From the NCBI RefSeq assembly GCF_002878395.1, contig NW_025860620.1, positions 1-64,000 on the forward strand: a DNA stretch of 64,000 nt. The letters are read 5' to 3'. Source of the DNA: Capsicum annuum (taxonomy: Eukaryota > Streptophyta > Magnoliopsida > Solanales > Solanaceae). Both the position numbers and the translations under genes were made by a program. Of this stretch, positions 12,546-23,884 are shown one piece after another (within the stretch, counting starts at the first letter, position 1; each line of letters begins with the position of its first letter). The notes under the pieces are model-generated. The model did no database searches and was not told the origin of the DNA. It saw only the letters and a list, made by a program, of their open reading frames with translations.

Positions 12546-13942
12546 TTTCCCGACCCGAACCAGGGCCCTGGCCGTGACGGACATCCCGAACCATAAAGGC
12601 ACGAGTGCCCTTCTAACTTGTAATCATATACACCATTCATATATAATTAGGAAATACGGAAGTAAAATCTGCTACAGAAACATGGTTATAATCTAAATTT
12701 AGTTTAACAATGAGGAATAAAATCCAATATCAACTAAACACCGTCAGAAAATCATCTGTGAAATCTCTACCACATGATCCAATAACAACTGTATGAAAAT
12801 TGAGACAAGGCCCCCAGTAGACCAAACTATAATAAATAGTAACTGTCTGAAAGAAACTAGGACTTCTGAAATATAGAAGGCTCACCAACTGCTACTCTTC
12901 ATTCCTATCTAATGAAATCTACTACTTATCAGGACCTCTAAACTGTGCCTCAGAACCTGAAGGGAGGGGGGTCAATACAGATGTACTGGTACACAGAGTA
13001 ATCCAAAATAAAGATTTTATATAAATAAAATAGTTGAGAGCTATTCATAAACATCATGAAAGATATAATTTTCAAAACACCGGGGCATTCTTGAAAAAAT
13101 ATAAAAACCTTTCTGTCAAAAGTAGTTTCTGATCTTTGTATTACTTCTGAGTTAGGTGGCACTCCCTTACAATTTTGATATTCCACGAGCGGTATGGAAT
13201 CCACCATCGACTCGGCGGGGAAGCCCCTAATCCGAGTGTGCCACAAGGGTTGGAGTTTCTGATTCTGATATACCACACGACACTAGGCCAGCATAATATA
13301 ATATACCCGAATCGACAAATTACGGTTTTGAAAAATGAGTTATCTGAACTCGTGCCTTCTTCAGGGAGCCACCTAACATCTCTTTATGCCCAATTTTATC
13401 CTTTTCTAAATCATGCATTATTCTAGTTTCAACATCTAAAAATTTTGACTTCAAACATGCATTCTATTCTGTTCTGAATTACTATGGCATAATCTGAATT
13501 TCTGTTGTCACACCAAGACTTGCATGTCCTATTTCTAAGCAATAATGCATCATGCATGATTCCTTCATTAAAACATAGTTCAGACCACCCAAACATGCAA
13601 TTTAACAAAGAGAATTCATGTTTCGAAAACATAAGTCAAAACTATGCAAAATTCCCATCCTTTCAATAGACAAGTGGTGGTCATGTAATCCTTAAAGAAC
13701 CATGCAACCCTTCTCATTATATGATTATGTTCAATATTCATCAACATAAACAACCCTCTCTCTCTTTTGAAATCAAAATCATAATCCAAATATAACATTA
13801 TTCAAGACATTTCGTAACATGCATTTCAAGATGCATTCAAACGATTTCATAGTATATCATAAGTAAATGAAAATGATCACAAGAGAGGAATTTTTCATGA
13901 ATCATGCTCTCAATTCAATTATCAATCTTAAAACACATGCTT

Positions 13943-13996
<54 letters not shown>

Positions 13997-14823
13997 TAAA
14001 TCAATTTGGGAGAAGGGGTAAGGACCAAATAAATATCATCAATGCTTTTAAAATATGAATATAATCATAAATTCGAAACCCCTTTCTTAAAATCATGATT
14101 TCTATGGCCATGAGATTTTTAGGAAAACCTCGCGTACCTTAAATTAGAAGCTTTTGAATGAACTCTAGCTTTTGGAATGCTATACGCATGATTGATGAGT
14201 GCCTCTCGTAGACTCGTAATGGGGATTCCGAATCTTGAAGAATTAAGAAAAACCCGCGGTTAAATCTTGAGATATTTGAGTTTTTAGTGTGAAACCCTAG
14301 AGTTTGTTCTTGATGAATTTGAGAGATTAATCCCGTTTTATAGCTGGATAAGGATGGAAGATACCCATTTTTCCCTTAAAAACGTGGAAACAGAACCTGA
14401 AATTTTTATATGTGCGATAGGGCGTGCTTCACATGCTTATCACATGATGCTACTGTCTCAGTCACTAAAATGGCCATAACTTTTTCGCTCGGGTTTCATA
14501 TTTAGGCAAAATTGGTATCGTTGGAAAGATAATTGGAATATCTTTCATTTCATATATAGTATTCCCTCTAATTCATTATATAATAAGAGTTATGGTAGAT
14601 TGAAGTTGACCCAAGTTTCGATGCTCACTCAACCTCGAATGATAGGAAAGCTTTCAACTCGTCGTTGAGTTAGGGGACCTCTATGATCTCAATTCACGAT
14701 TAAATAGGTTCACACACTATATAATTGATTAACATGCCAAGTTTGCATAGGATTTATGGCTTTTGGATCATCTATGCATAGAAATGACGATTTTTATCCT
14801 AACTCAAAATGTGGGGTGTTACA
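12546..14823 (-). repeat. LTR (3' end of the minus-strand element), 2,278 bp
   Basis: Aligns from end to end with 17372-19598. Shared blocks include AGGGCCCTGGCC, CATATACACCATTCATATAT, GTACTGGTACACAGAG, GTGGCACTCCCTTACAATT, and ATCGTTGGAAAG. The first two bases are TT where the partner has TG, so the canonical terminal TG is lost. A long (TA)n expansion at 13946-13993 makes it longer than its partner. Confidence 0.85.
13946..13993. repeat. (TA)n microsatellite, ~48 bp
   Basis: Uninterrupted AT/TA dinucleotides. The equivalent site in the partner LTR (18727-18738) has only about six dinucleotides, so the expansion happened after insertion. Confidence 0.95.
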
Positions 14824-14840
14824 TTATCTCCCCCTTGGGA
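14824..14840 (-). promoter_or_regulatory. Polypurine tract of the LARD element
   Basis: The minus strand reads CCCAAGGGGGAGATAA directly before the 3' LTR. This has the same form as the tract next to the LTRs of elements A, B and C. It would prime second-strand synthesis. Confidence 0.75.
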
Positions 14841-17353
14841 TCATTTGTCCCCAAATGATGGGTAGGAATGTTGAAGTTTTAAAGGTATGGAATAACGTGG
14901 ACATGATATGCCTTCTAACAAAGAATATACTGATCTGAAACATTTAAATTTCCATCATGAAAAATACTGAGATAAGAATGGGTTGAGCCTCACCCTCACC
15001 TCCTGATGTTCTATATCATACTGACATCACTACTAGAATCTGAGACCCTGTCTTGGTCACTTGTTTTATGATATCCTCCTTAGCTTTAAGTCATCATCTT
15101 AACTTTGAGAAATCCCTTACTAGACTCTAAACTGAACTATACTTACTACACTCTGGGGTCTGGAATACAACAATACATGCAATTAATAGAACTTAACCTG
15201 AATGGCTACACCTAGAAGGGGAAAACCCACTGCTAATCCTACCTTCTGAGACACACTCTATCTTTCTATAGCCCCAATAGTCAATCACATAATACTTTAA
15301 CACTTACTAACTTCGAATCCTCGCAAGTATTCCCATAGTCGGAATGCACACCCTATAGCGCTTCAACTCTTATTTCTGTTGGTTCAAACTTAAAAAATTC
15401 AAACTTAGATTATAACACTTAATATGGATATCACCAAGCCTTTGATGAATCATACTACTAGTCTTTCTCTACCTAGAAACTCAATGGTACTACTATGTCT
15501 ACTAGCCACATGCAATATATAATAGTCTTAGAAAATGGCGCAACTCCATATCACCTTGGGCATACTTTTACCTCATACATACAACATCATATTTGTTACT
15601 AATCAAATAAACCTAATCTATTGCATACACCATTAAAGCCTATTAGATCACTTCCATATAACTAGTATCATTAACCAAGAAATCATCACATCCACCTTTA
15701 TGGACATCAACTGTTCAAACTTAATGTCTAGTGCTAAGCATGATTTACAACCCAACCTGCCATACAATTCTCACAAAACATTCATCTTTAATCTTAAGCC
15801 ACTATTCTTACATCCACATCCTATATTAAATTCAAGACAATAGTCTAGAATCAATTATCTACCACTAATGAAGAAGGCAACATAATATACTAATCCATCA
15901 AATTGGGACATTCTATCCAAATACCACAAAAAATATACTACATACCTTCTCACAAGTTGTAGTTTACAACTACCAATGAAAAGAAGGTTAAGGGGGGCAA
16001 AGTCACATAATAGACATGGTCAACCTTAATCTTATATTATAACCCCATATAATCTTATCTACTTATATGGCTTTCTCACATCACACTTACTTACCTAAGC
16101 GTATATTTAGACTACCTTCAAATTCCACAAATAACCATGAGTGTATAATTATAACTTACTGGCTCATCTATCCATTTTTATACTTCAAGCAGTCAATAAT
16201 TCACCTTAACTAATAATTCCTTCTCTACCTTTTATTAAAATAACACACAAGGACATATCACTTCATTACCAACTCAATCTCGTGCGAAAATATTTGACTA
16301 TACATATATTCAACCAACACAAGAACAACAAGTTGCTAGTGAATCGAAATAGGCCTCACACGGCTTCACTAGACTTTGATTTTTGTGTTTTGAACAAGAA
16401 GATGAAATGAATAACAAATCAACTATGCTAGTGAATCAAAAGAGCCCCACACAGCTTCACTAGACTTTGATTTTTTTTTCAAAAACACTATGACAATAAG
16501 ATTTCATATTACAAGAGATAGAAAATTGACACACAATATTCAATGATCTAAGGATACACATCTTACTCTGTATAAATAAAAATTTAAGTCAAACACTTTC
16601 CCTATAGACTACCATACAATCCACACATGCTACTAGCTACCACATTAGTCTATCACTGTAAAGTGGTAAATCATCCTCAACTATCGGTTATTCAACTAAA
16701 ATATTTATTTACACAAAAGTCACCCTCGCTCTAACTTCTAAATTTGTGACTTCATATCACTAACCTCTTGGTATAATCTCACTACCAATAGGTCATGACA
16801 TCGATACTTTAACTTATACTACTAATCGGGTGAAAATACAGTTCTAACATTCTACTACACATCATACCCCCTGAAGTATGACATCTGCAACATAAAATTT
16901 TGAAAAGAGACGGAATACTCTTAATACTGCAGCTCTAAAAGCATGATTTCATCAGAATCAAAGTTCACACAAAAATCAATACACTCTGAAGCACTAACGG
17001 ACTCTTCTCAAGTCCTTGCAAAAATTTTAAACTCTTATATGGCTCAATCAGAAAGGACCATACCATTTAGACTATGAACTTCTGCACTTGAATTACCCCA
17101 ATAATGAGACATATTCTGGCATATCAAAGTAATAAAAGAATTGGGATAACTTTACTTTTGTATGGGCGACACCATAGCATGAATTGGAGTATAGAAGAGG
17201 AACATTCTGGCTCAATAACACGAACTAGATTATGAAGAAAGAAAAACATTCCTAAATGCCTATTAGTCTCCTGCTTATAAGTGTGGCGCGCTAGATACTC
17301 ATAAATAAAACTTTACTCGACGCGATTTTGCAGAGACCCTGGGACCATGAATC
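14841..17353. other. Interior of the LARD element, no coding sequence
   Basis: About 2.5 kb of AT-rich sequence with frequent stops in all frames. I found no zinc knuckle, protease, reverse transcriptase or integrase motif on either strand. It contains a pair of hairpin-forming repeats at 16335-16478 and otherwise nothing I can name. Confidence 0.7.
16335..16478. repeat. Two ~50-bp hairpin repeats spaced 92 bp apart
   Basis: Each copy begins GCTAGTGAATC and ends GGCTTCACTAGACTTTGAT or AGCTTCACTAGACTTTGAT. The arms CTAGTGAA and TTCACTAG are inverted, with a ~20-base loop containing CTCACAC or CCCACAC. Arms are identical in both copies while loops differ slightly. Confidence 0.7.
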
Positions 17354-17371
17354 GTGCTCTGATACGAAGTT
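17354..17371 (-). promoter_or_regulatory. Primer-binding site (initiator-Met tRNA type)
   Basis: The minus strand reads TTCGTATCAGAGCACG immediately after the LTR end. This is one substitution from the TGGTATCAGAGC pattern common in plant LTR elements, and it fixes the element orientation as minus. Confidence 0.75.
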
Positions 17372-19598
17372 TGTCACGACTCAAACTAGGGCCCTGGCCA
17401 TGATGGACATCTCAAACCATGAAGGCCCGAGAGCCCTTCTAACTTGTAATCATATACACCATTCATATATAAATAAGAAATATAAAAGTAAAATCTGCTA
17501 CAGAAACATGGTCATAATCTAAATTTATTTTAAGAATGAGGAATAAAATCCAATATCAACTAAACAATATATGAAAATCATTTGTCTGAAAATTGGGACA
17601 AGGCCCCCAGTAGACCAAAACTATAAAAAATAATAACTGTCTGAAAGAAACTAGGCCTTCTGGAATACAAAAGGCTTACCAAATAGTACTCCTCACTCCT
17701 GTATAATGAAATCTACTGCTTATCAGGACCCCTAGACTGTGCCTCAAAACTTGGGTCAATACAGATGTACTGGTACACAGAGCAATCTAAAATAAAGCTT
17801 TTATATAAATAAAATAGTTGAGAGCTAGTCATAAATATCAAGAAAGATATAATTTTCTAAACACATGGGCATTCTTGAAAAAACGTAAAAATCTTTCTGT
17901 CAAAAGCAGTTTCTGATCTTTGTATTACTTCTGAGTTAGGTGGCACTCCCTTACAATTCTGATATTCTATGGGCGGTATGAAATCCGCCATTGAATCGGC
18001 GGGGAAGCCTCCGACCCGAGTGTGTAGCAAGGGTTGGAGTTTCTGATTCTGATATGCCACACAACACTAGGCCAGCGTAATATAATATACCCGGATCGGC
18101 AAATCACAATTTTGGAAAAAGAGTTGCCTGAACTCCTGACTTCTTCAGGGAACCACCTAACATCTCTTTATGCCCAATTTTATCCTATTCTGAATCATGC
18201 ATTATTCTAGTTTCAACATCTGAAAATTCTAACTTCAAGCATGCATTCTATTCTGTTCTAAATTACCATGACATAATCTGAATTAGTGTCGTCGCACCAA
18301 GACTTGCAAGTCCTATTTTTGAGCAATAATGCATCATGCATGATTCCTTCATTAAAACATAGCTAAGACCACCCACACATGCAATTTAACAAAGGGAATT
18401 CATGTTCCGAAAATATAAGTTAAAACTATGCAAAATTCCCATCCTTTCCATAAACAAGTCGTGGTCATGTAATTTTTAACAAACCATGCAACCCTTCTCA
18501 TTATATGATTATGTTCAACATTCATCAGCATAAAAAACCCTTTTTCTTTTGAAAATAAAATCATAATCCAAATATAACATTTTTCAAGATATTTCATAAC
18601 ATGTTTTTTAAGATGCATTTAAATGATTTCATAGTATATCATAAGTAAATGAAAATCATCACAAAAGAGGAATTTTTCATGAATCATGCTCTCAATTCAA
18701 TCATTAACGTTAAGACACATGCTTACAATATATATATAATTTCAAATCAATTTGGGGGAAGGGGTAAAGACTAAAACAATATCATCAACGCTTCTAAAAC
18801 ATGAATATATTCATAAATTTGAAACCCCTTTCTTAAAATCATAATTTCTATGCCCATGAGATTTTTAGAAAAACCCCGCGTACCTTAAATTAGAAGCTTT
18901 TGAATGAACTCTAGCTTTTGAGATGTTATACATACGATTGATGGGTGCCTCTTATAGCCCTCACAATGGGGATTCCAAATCTTTTAGAATTAAGATAAAC
19001 CCACAGTTAAATCTTCAGATATTTGGGTTTTTAGTTTGAAACCCTATGGTGAGTTCTTGTTGAATTTGAGAGAAAAGAATCATATTTTGGTGATTTGGAA
19101 GTTTAATCTCATGTTATAGCTGGATAAGGGATGAAAGATACCCATTTTCCCCTTAAAAATGCAGAAACAGAACCTGAAATTTTTGTACGTGCGATAGGGC
19201 GTGCGTCACACGCTTATCGCATGATGCTACTATCTCAATCACTAAAATAGCCATAACTTGTTTCTTGAGTATCGTATTTAGGTGAAATTGGTATCGTTAG
19301 AAAGCTAATTCGAAGAGCTTTCATTTGATATATAATAGGCCCAATAATTCAATGTATACTAAGACTTATGGTAGATTAAAGTTGAGCCAAGTTTCGACAT
19401 TCACTCAAACTCGATTGATAGGAAAGCTTTCAACTCGTCCTTGAGTTAGGGGACCTCTATGATCTCAATTCATGCTTAAATAGGTTCGCAAACTACATAA
19501 TTGATTAACATGCCAACTTTTCATAGGATTTATGACTTTTGGATCATCTATGCATAGAAGCGACGGTTTTTATTCTAGCCCGAATGCGGGGTGTTACA
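17372..19598 (-). repeat. LTR (5' end of the minus-strand element), 2,227 bp
   Basis: Pairs with 12546-14823. It begins TGTCACGACTC on the plus strand and ends GGGGTGTTACA. It includes the block GGTATCGTTAGAAAGCTAATTC (about 19291-19312) and the CG-containing patch GTGCGATAGGGCGTGCGTCA (from 19190) that recur in related LTRs. Confidence 0.85.
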
Positions 19599-19603
19599 CA
19601 GTG

Positions 19604-21397
19604 AATTTGAACAAAGCATAAGTGCTACTTTTAAACAAAGATTCAAATTTTACCTATAATAATCAAAGAACAAAGTAAAAAAGGAGAAACACTCAATATT
19701 AACTATTCTTTTCAACATAAAAAAAATAACTTTACATGCTAAAAACTAACATATCCGCTAACAATGAATTTAAACAAAGCATAAGAACATCTTTTAACAA
19801 AGATTGAAACTTTATCCATAATAATCAAGTAATAAAGTCAAAAAGGAGAAACAATCAATATAATCTATTTTTTCAACATAAAAAAATAACTTTACATGCT
19901 AAAAACAAACATATCCGCTGACAATGAATTTAAACAAAACCTAAGAACATCTTTTAAGTAAAAATTAAAACTTTGTCTATAATAATTAATGAATAAAGTC
20001 AAAAAAGGAGAAACAATCAATATTATCTATTCTTTTCAACATAAAAGAAACAACTTTACATGCTCAAAACAAACATATCCGCTAACAATGAATTTAAACA
20101 AAGCATAAGTAAATCTTTTAAGCAAAGATTGAAACTTTACCTATAATAATCAAAGAATAAAGTCAAAAAGGCTTGTACATCTATTGCTAGTTCATAATAT
20201 CGATACCTCAACACTCTATCGCCTTCTATGCTATCTACAACAAACAATCCCAGAAAACAAAATTATAACTACGATCTAAGAAGAAGAAAAAGATGAAGAA
20301 GAAAATGACAATAAAACTTAAAAAGGAAAAGGTGTGTTTACCTTTTTGGGGGCAGTAAAACAACACTACAAGCTTTTTTTTGGAGTCTTGATCACCACCG
20401 GAAAGAATTCAACTCGAGAACTTGGATTAGCCCACAAATTTCATGGAAAAGAAAATTATTTTACTAAAATAAAAACTCTTCTTTGCTAAAAACTTTTTTA
20501 TTCAACCTTTCGACTTTTTTTCTACTAAAAAATAATCCCAACTATTTGCTCAAAGGCTTTTCAATTCTTTGAGGCTTTGAGACTTGGTCTTTCTACCAAA
20601 ATAATGGTAGTATTTATAGGAAAGAATGGGGTTTCCATTCTTTTCATCCACCAATGTGGGAGAAAAAGTATCTAAAAGTGTTTTTTGAATTATTAAAAGT
20701 TGAATATAAGGTGAGGTGGAAGATAATGTGGGGGAATATTGTACAATGTAGTACAATTTATGAATTCCAAAATTGTAAAAGGACAAAGTTGGGGGGAGAT
20801 GTTTAATGTAGTACAATTTTGAAATTATTTTTGGTGAAAATTGGATAGAAGTTATGAGATTTTTGTGAGAATTTCGGGGTTATTTAAAATATAACCACGA
20901 TTGGAATTTAAAATTTAGCCAAATTTATTTATTTTGACCAAATTATAAATCAATTGGTGGATTTTATTGCAATTATGACCAATTTGATTTCAATTATGGC
21001 TACGTATAAAAGATTGACTAAATTAAATTGAAATTCAATACGAATTAATACCTCTTTTAATTCCAAGCTTCTTGATTTAATAAAATCTAACACATATTTA
21101 TTCAAATAAATTAATTTTATTAATAAATTATATTTAAATCAAGATTTTAATTATTTAAATTTATTTTCAAGATAAGCCTTGATTTAAATCTGTTTTTTTG
21201 TAAAATAAATATTTAAGTAACAAAATTAGAAAATTTTGTATAATTGCTATGATAATATATAATCGCTACTTAAAATGACAAATTTACCTAAATAAATACT
21301 TTGCAAAGCTTTTTATTCACATAAAATAAATGTTGTAATTTTATCCAAAAATCGAAGAAACTCAAAAATAAACTTAGTGTTGGAGGGTAAGTCAACA
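19604..21397 (-). repeat. Right copy of long direct repeat, second part
   Basis: Continues the 162-bp array (units near 19602, 19762, 19922 and 20086) and then parallels 2980-4157, including the conserved TATTTATA block and TTAATTCCAAGCTTCTTGATTT. It ends around GGAGGGTAAGTCAACA, where sequence of a copia-type LTR begins. Confidence 0.65.
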
Positions 21398-21487
21398 TGT
21401 ATCTCTGCAGGATTGAATTCTAACTTCACTACAACTATTGAGCCTTAACAATCAACAAATTACAAGACTCTTGTAAACTAGAAATTC
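21398..21487 (-). repeat. Remnant of the copia 3' LTR
   Basis: The segment with CAATCAACAAATTACAAGAC and TCTTGTAAACTAG matches 47814-47912 of the 5' LTR. Only this middle piece survives. About 300 bp on the purine-tract side and ~150 bp on the outer side are missing, so the 3' end was lost by deletion. Confidence 0.7.
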
Positions 21488-21505
21488 CCCCATTTTGATG
21501 ATGAC
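21484..21505 (-). promoter_or_regulatory. Polypurine tract, Sirevirus style
   Basis: The minus strand reads TTTGTCATCATCAAAATGGG followed by GGAATTT, next to the LTR remnant. A second related motif (GATGATGTCAAAAGGGGAAA) is at about 21652-21672. Multiple copies of such tracts upstream of the 3' LTR are typical of Sireviruses. Confidence 0.7.
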
Positions 21506-21938
21506 AAACCACATAGCACATGTTTCATCGCATCACAACATCACAATATTACCTTTTAAATTCTTGACATACTCAATACAGGAATAAAACACAAGGATAC
21601 TAGAAAACAAGTTAGTCACTGAGTTATAAACATTGCTCAATCTAATACTTTCCCCTTTTGACATCATCTAAAAGAAAGGCCTAAAGCCAGAAAAATATTG
21701 TTTAATAATCCATGGCCACTGGGGCTATCACTAAAACAATCAAAAATTAAAGCAAAATACCAACATGCATTAAGCAAAATAGAAGCAAAACACAAGAAGC
21801 AATTAAGTCCATTTTATTCAGAAGCAAGATATAACTAAGAGTACCAAAAAACTGATAAAGAAGAAACAGGCAAAAACAAAGGCAATCCTAGGTACTAAGG
21901 AGGTAAATAAGGAGGGGAAACAGAGGTAATAAGGGTAG
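21506..21938. other. 3' non-coding stretch of the copia element
   Basis: AT-rich, with stops in all frames, between the purine tract and the env-position reading frame. Apart from the second purine-rich motif near 21652-21672 I see nothing specific. Confidence 0.5.
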
Positions 21939-23620
21939 TCAAATTTTGCACGATTTCAGCATTTGTAGCTCTTTCACTATCAATGGTATCTTGAAGAGAA
22001 GCAATATAAGCTTGATGTGCCAGTTTTCCGCATTATGAGTTGCTTGAGAAGCCTCCAATTTAGCATGGGTAGCCTCCAACTCAGTAGTTTTAGCTGCAAG
22101 TGCATTTCTCAAACGTTGGACAGGATTATCAACACTCCTCATTGAAACAAGTAGCTCCATATGCTTCATAGTCCCTATAACATCTTTGGTAGTCTGTATA
22201 GACCATACTTGAATAGGCACCCTAAACTCTTCAAATATAGGGGTGAGCAAAAATTAATAAGAAAGAGCATGACCACTCATATCTTTCAGGAGAACTCTTT
22301 GCATGTGCTGTAGAATAGTCCTAGGCAGATCAATTTGCACCTCAGTATCCAGCAACTCCATGAGAGTAAGATCGAGAAAATTTACTACAGTACTTCTTTC
22401 CTTCCTAGGGGTGATCATCTTGTGAATGAGATCAAAGTAGAGATAATGAAGAGGAGACATCTCTCTCTTGAGAACCCTATGATGATAGACAAGATGAGGA
22501 TTACCAGAAAACTTACGAGAGATTTCAAAAATAGATGCAATATTATTAAGTGGAGGCCAAGTGACCCCAACCTCCAGAGGAATATTCAAAATTCTAGCAA
22601 TATTAACAACATAGAAATTTATAGTGACCCTCTAATAGTGGTAGAAAATATCTCACCAATAGCAACCTCATTGGTATAGAAGACACATACCTCAGATTTT
22701 GCAAACTTTATTTGTAACTCACCTCGAAGAAACAAGTGTGTCCACCTTTGGGCCTCTAATTTGGTTAATAGTACTTTCATATCAGCACCCCCAAATCCAC
22801 TAACAACATGTCCTCTAGTCAACTTGCGCTTTTAAAAGTGCAGATAATGGTCTGCAGGAGAGTCCAGATTGTCAGAGAATTCATGAAGCTCAAAATCTGA
22901 ATCTAACTCAGCAAGAGTATTAGGAAGTAAGTCAGACTTAAAAGAATCAGAGAGAATAGTTTTGGTAACCTATTTCTTTGAACATGTGGATGATTTTTAA
23001 GGAGTGGGTTTGGAAGATGAGGAAGATTTTGAGGCACGGGTGGACTTTATCTTAGATGAAGGTGTACAAAAAGTAGAGGGTTTTGGAATCGTGTGTTTCA
23101 CCATCTTTCCCTTATGCACAGAGAAAAGTAGTATATCTGGAGTGGAGGAAGGAGGAGGAGCAGGTGTAGCTACACATTTTCTCTTGATCGCTTAAAGGTT
23201 TTTAGAGAGAGAGGCCTCTTCATGTTATTTTTTCCCATGAGTATGAGGAGTTCTAGGAACGACTACAAAAAGACGAGCCTCAACAGGATTTTGATCTTCA
23301 ACAACTTTAGGAGAGAAGGAATGCTTTCTCTTTGAGTGAGACCTTGATTTTATAGGAATTAAATTTGCAATTAAAACATCATCAGGATTAATAATTTGTA
23401 GAGGAACAGGAGGTAGTGAAGTGGGTTCAGGGATGGATTAAGAACTGGAAGAGATTTGATAAAAAAGGTTTTTGAGAATTTTAAAAGTGGTGAAATCGGA
23501 CAATTTAATTGGAATGGTAGGTGGAATAGGAGGTGTTCTATTAGCAGTAGGATGAAGAATGATAGCTGTGGAAGGAGAAGTAGAGAAAGCTAAAGATGGA
23601 GCTGAAAACGAGGATGCCAT
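21939..23620 (-). pseudogene. Env-position reading frame of the Sirevirus (plant-transposon-domain type), decayed
   Basis: One frame runs from ATG at 23620 to about 22620, broken only by about seven in-frame stops. After a frameshift near 22620 it continues to 21939. Order: Ser/Pro-rich N-terminus (MASSFSAPSLAFSTSPSTA), a Lys/Ser/Pro-rich basic middle, then a folded-looking part with KLEAQRWTHLFLRGEL, CVFYTNEVAIGEIF and VNFLDLTLMELL. A Leu/Ala heptad segment follows near the end (RLRNALAAKTTELEATHAKL, probable coiled coil). The middle resembles the domain described as putative plant transposon protein, which also occurs in Athila-type elements; that is from family knowledge. There is no signal peptide and no clear membrane segment, so an envelope function is not supported. 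It lies directly after pol, as in Sireviruses. Confidence 0.6.
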
Positions 23621-23710
23621 GGTGAGAAGGAAACATTGAGTTGGTTTTGTTTATGAGATAGTGAATGAATAAGGTGAGAAGGAGAGAGAAACAAATATAT
23701 AAAAAAGGGA
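23621..23710 (-). promoter_or_regulatory. Putative promoter and leader of the env-position frame
   Basis: On the minus strand a TATATATT box (about 23693-23704) precedes a pyrimidine-rich leader (TTTCTCTCTCCTTCTCACC), and about 75 bases later the ATG in TCTCACCATGGCA, a good plant start context. The arrangement looks like a cellular-gene 5' region placed inside the retroelement. No transcript evidence is available from sequence. Confidence 0.4.
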
Positions 23711-23884
23711 GAAGAAGTTGAAACTTAAAGGAGAGGGATTTGATGGGTAGCAGGATAATGATGAAGAGTTACAATGGTGATGTGATTGGTGTGGTAGCTT
23801 TTTTAAAAATGTTGGACTCTTATGATTTGGTGGTTTAGAAATATATAACGGACCATAAGGGCAAACCGGTTTCTCCTTAGTCAA

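Larger units (their letters stand above)
12546..19598 (-). mobile_element. Non-autonomous LTR retrotransposon, ~7.05 kb (LARD type)
   Basis: Two long terminal repeats (12546-14823 and 17372-19598) flank a 2.5-kb interior. The terminal blocks read TGTAACACCCC on the minus strand (plus GGGGTGTTACA), as in chromovirus LTRs. A primer-binding site complementary to initiator-Met tRNA and a purine tract abut the LTRs on the expected sides for a minus-strand element. The flanks CAATG (12541-12545) and CAGTG (19599-19603) form a 5-bp target duplication with one change. No gag or pol motif is present in the interior, so mobilisation would have required proteins from another element, probably a chromovirus such as those at 24-55 kb. 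Confidence 0.85.
1366..21397 (-). mobile_element. Large LTR-type element without coding capacity (LARD-like), itself carrying an insertion
   Basis: Two long direct repeats (1366-~4170, and 11490-12545 continued at 19604-21397) flank ~7.3 kb with no reading frame resembling gag or pol. Both copies start TGACATA and run in parallel for ~2.8 kb, as LTRs do. The internal part holds minisatellites and dispersed motifs. Orientation is uncertain. A conserved TATAAATA on the minus strand in both repeats, and a purine-rich minus-strand tract (positions 4181-4195) just inside the left repeat, favour minus. I could not find a convincing primer-binding site or target duplication, so a segmental duplication of other origin remains possible. 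The internal motifs resemble non-coding parts of plant Tat/Ogre-type elements; that assignment is from memory and weak. Confidence 0.5.

Noticed and set aside
12950..13276. 108-codon minus frame that recurs in part at 17857-18060
   Set aside because: Its recurrence is explained by both positions being the same place in paired LTRs. The frame is disrupted in one copy and has no domain.
13900..14000. Matrix attachment or origin based on the TA-rich stretch
   Set aside because: Only a simple microsatellite; no further evidence in the sequence.
13867..14058. Frame containing a run of alternating Tyr and Ile
   Set aside because: It is the translation of the (TA)n microsatellite inside an LTR.
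21938..23620. Possibility that the env-position frame encodes a true viral envelope protein
   Set aside because: No signal peptide, transmembrane helix or Cys-rich ectodomain is visible. The pattern better fits the plant-transposon domain type.
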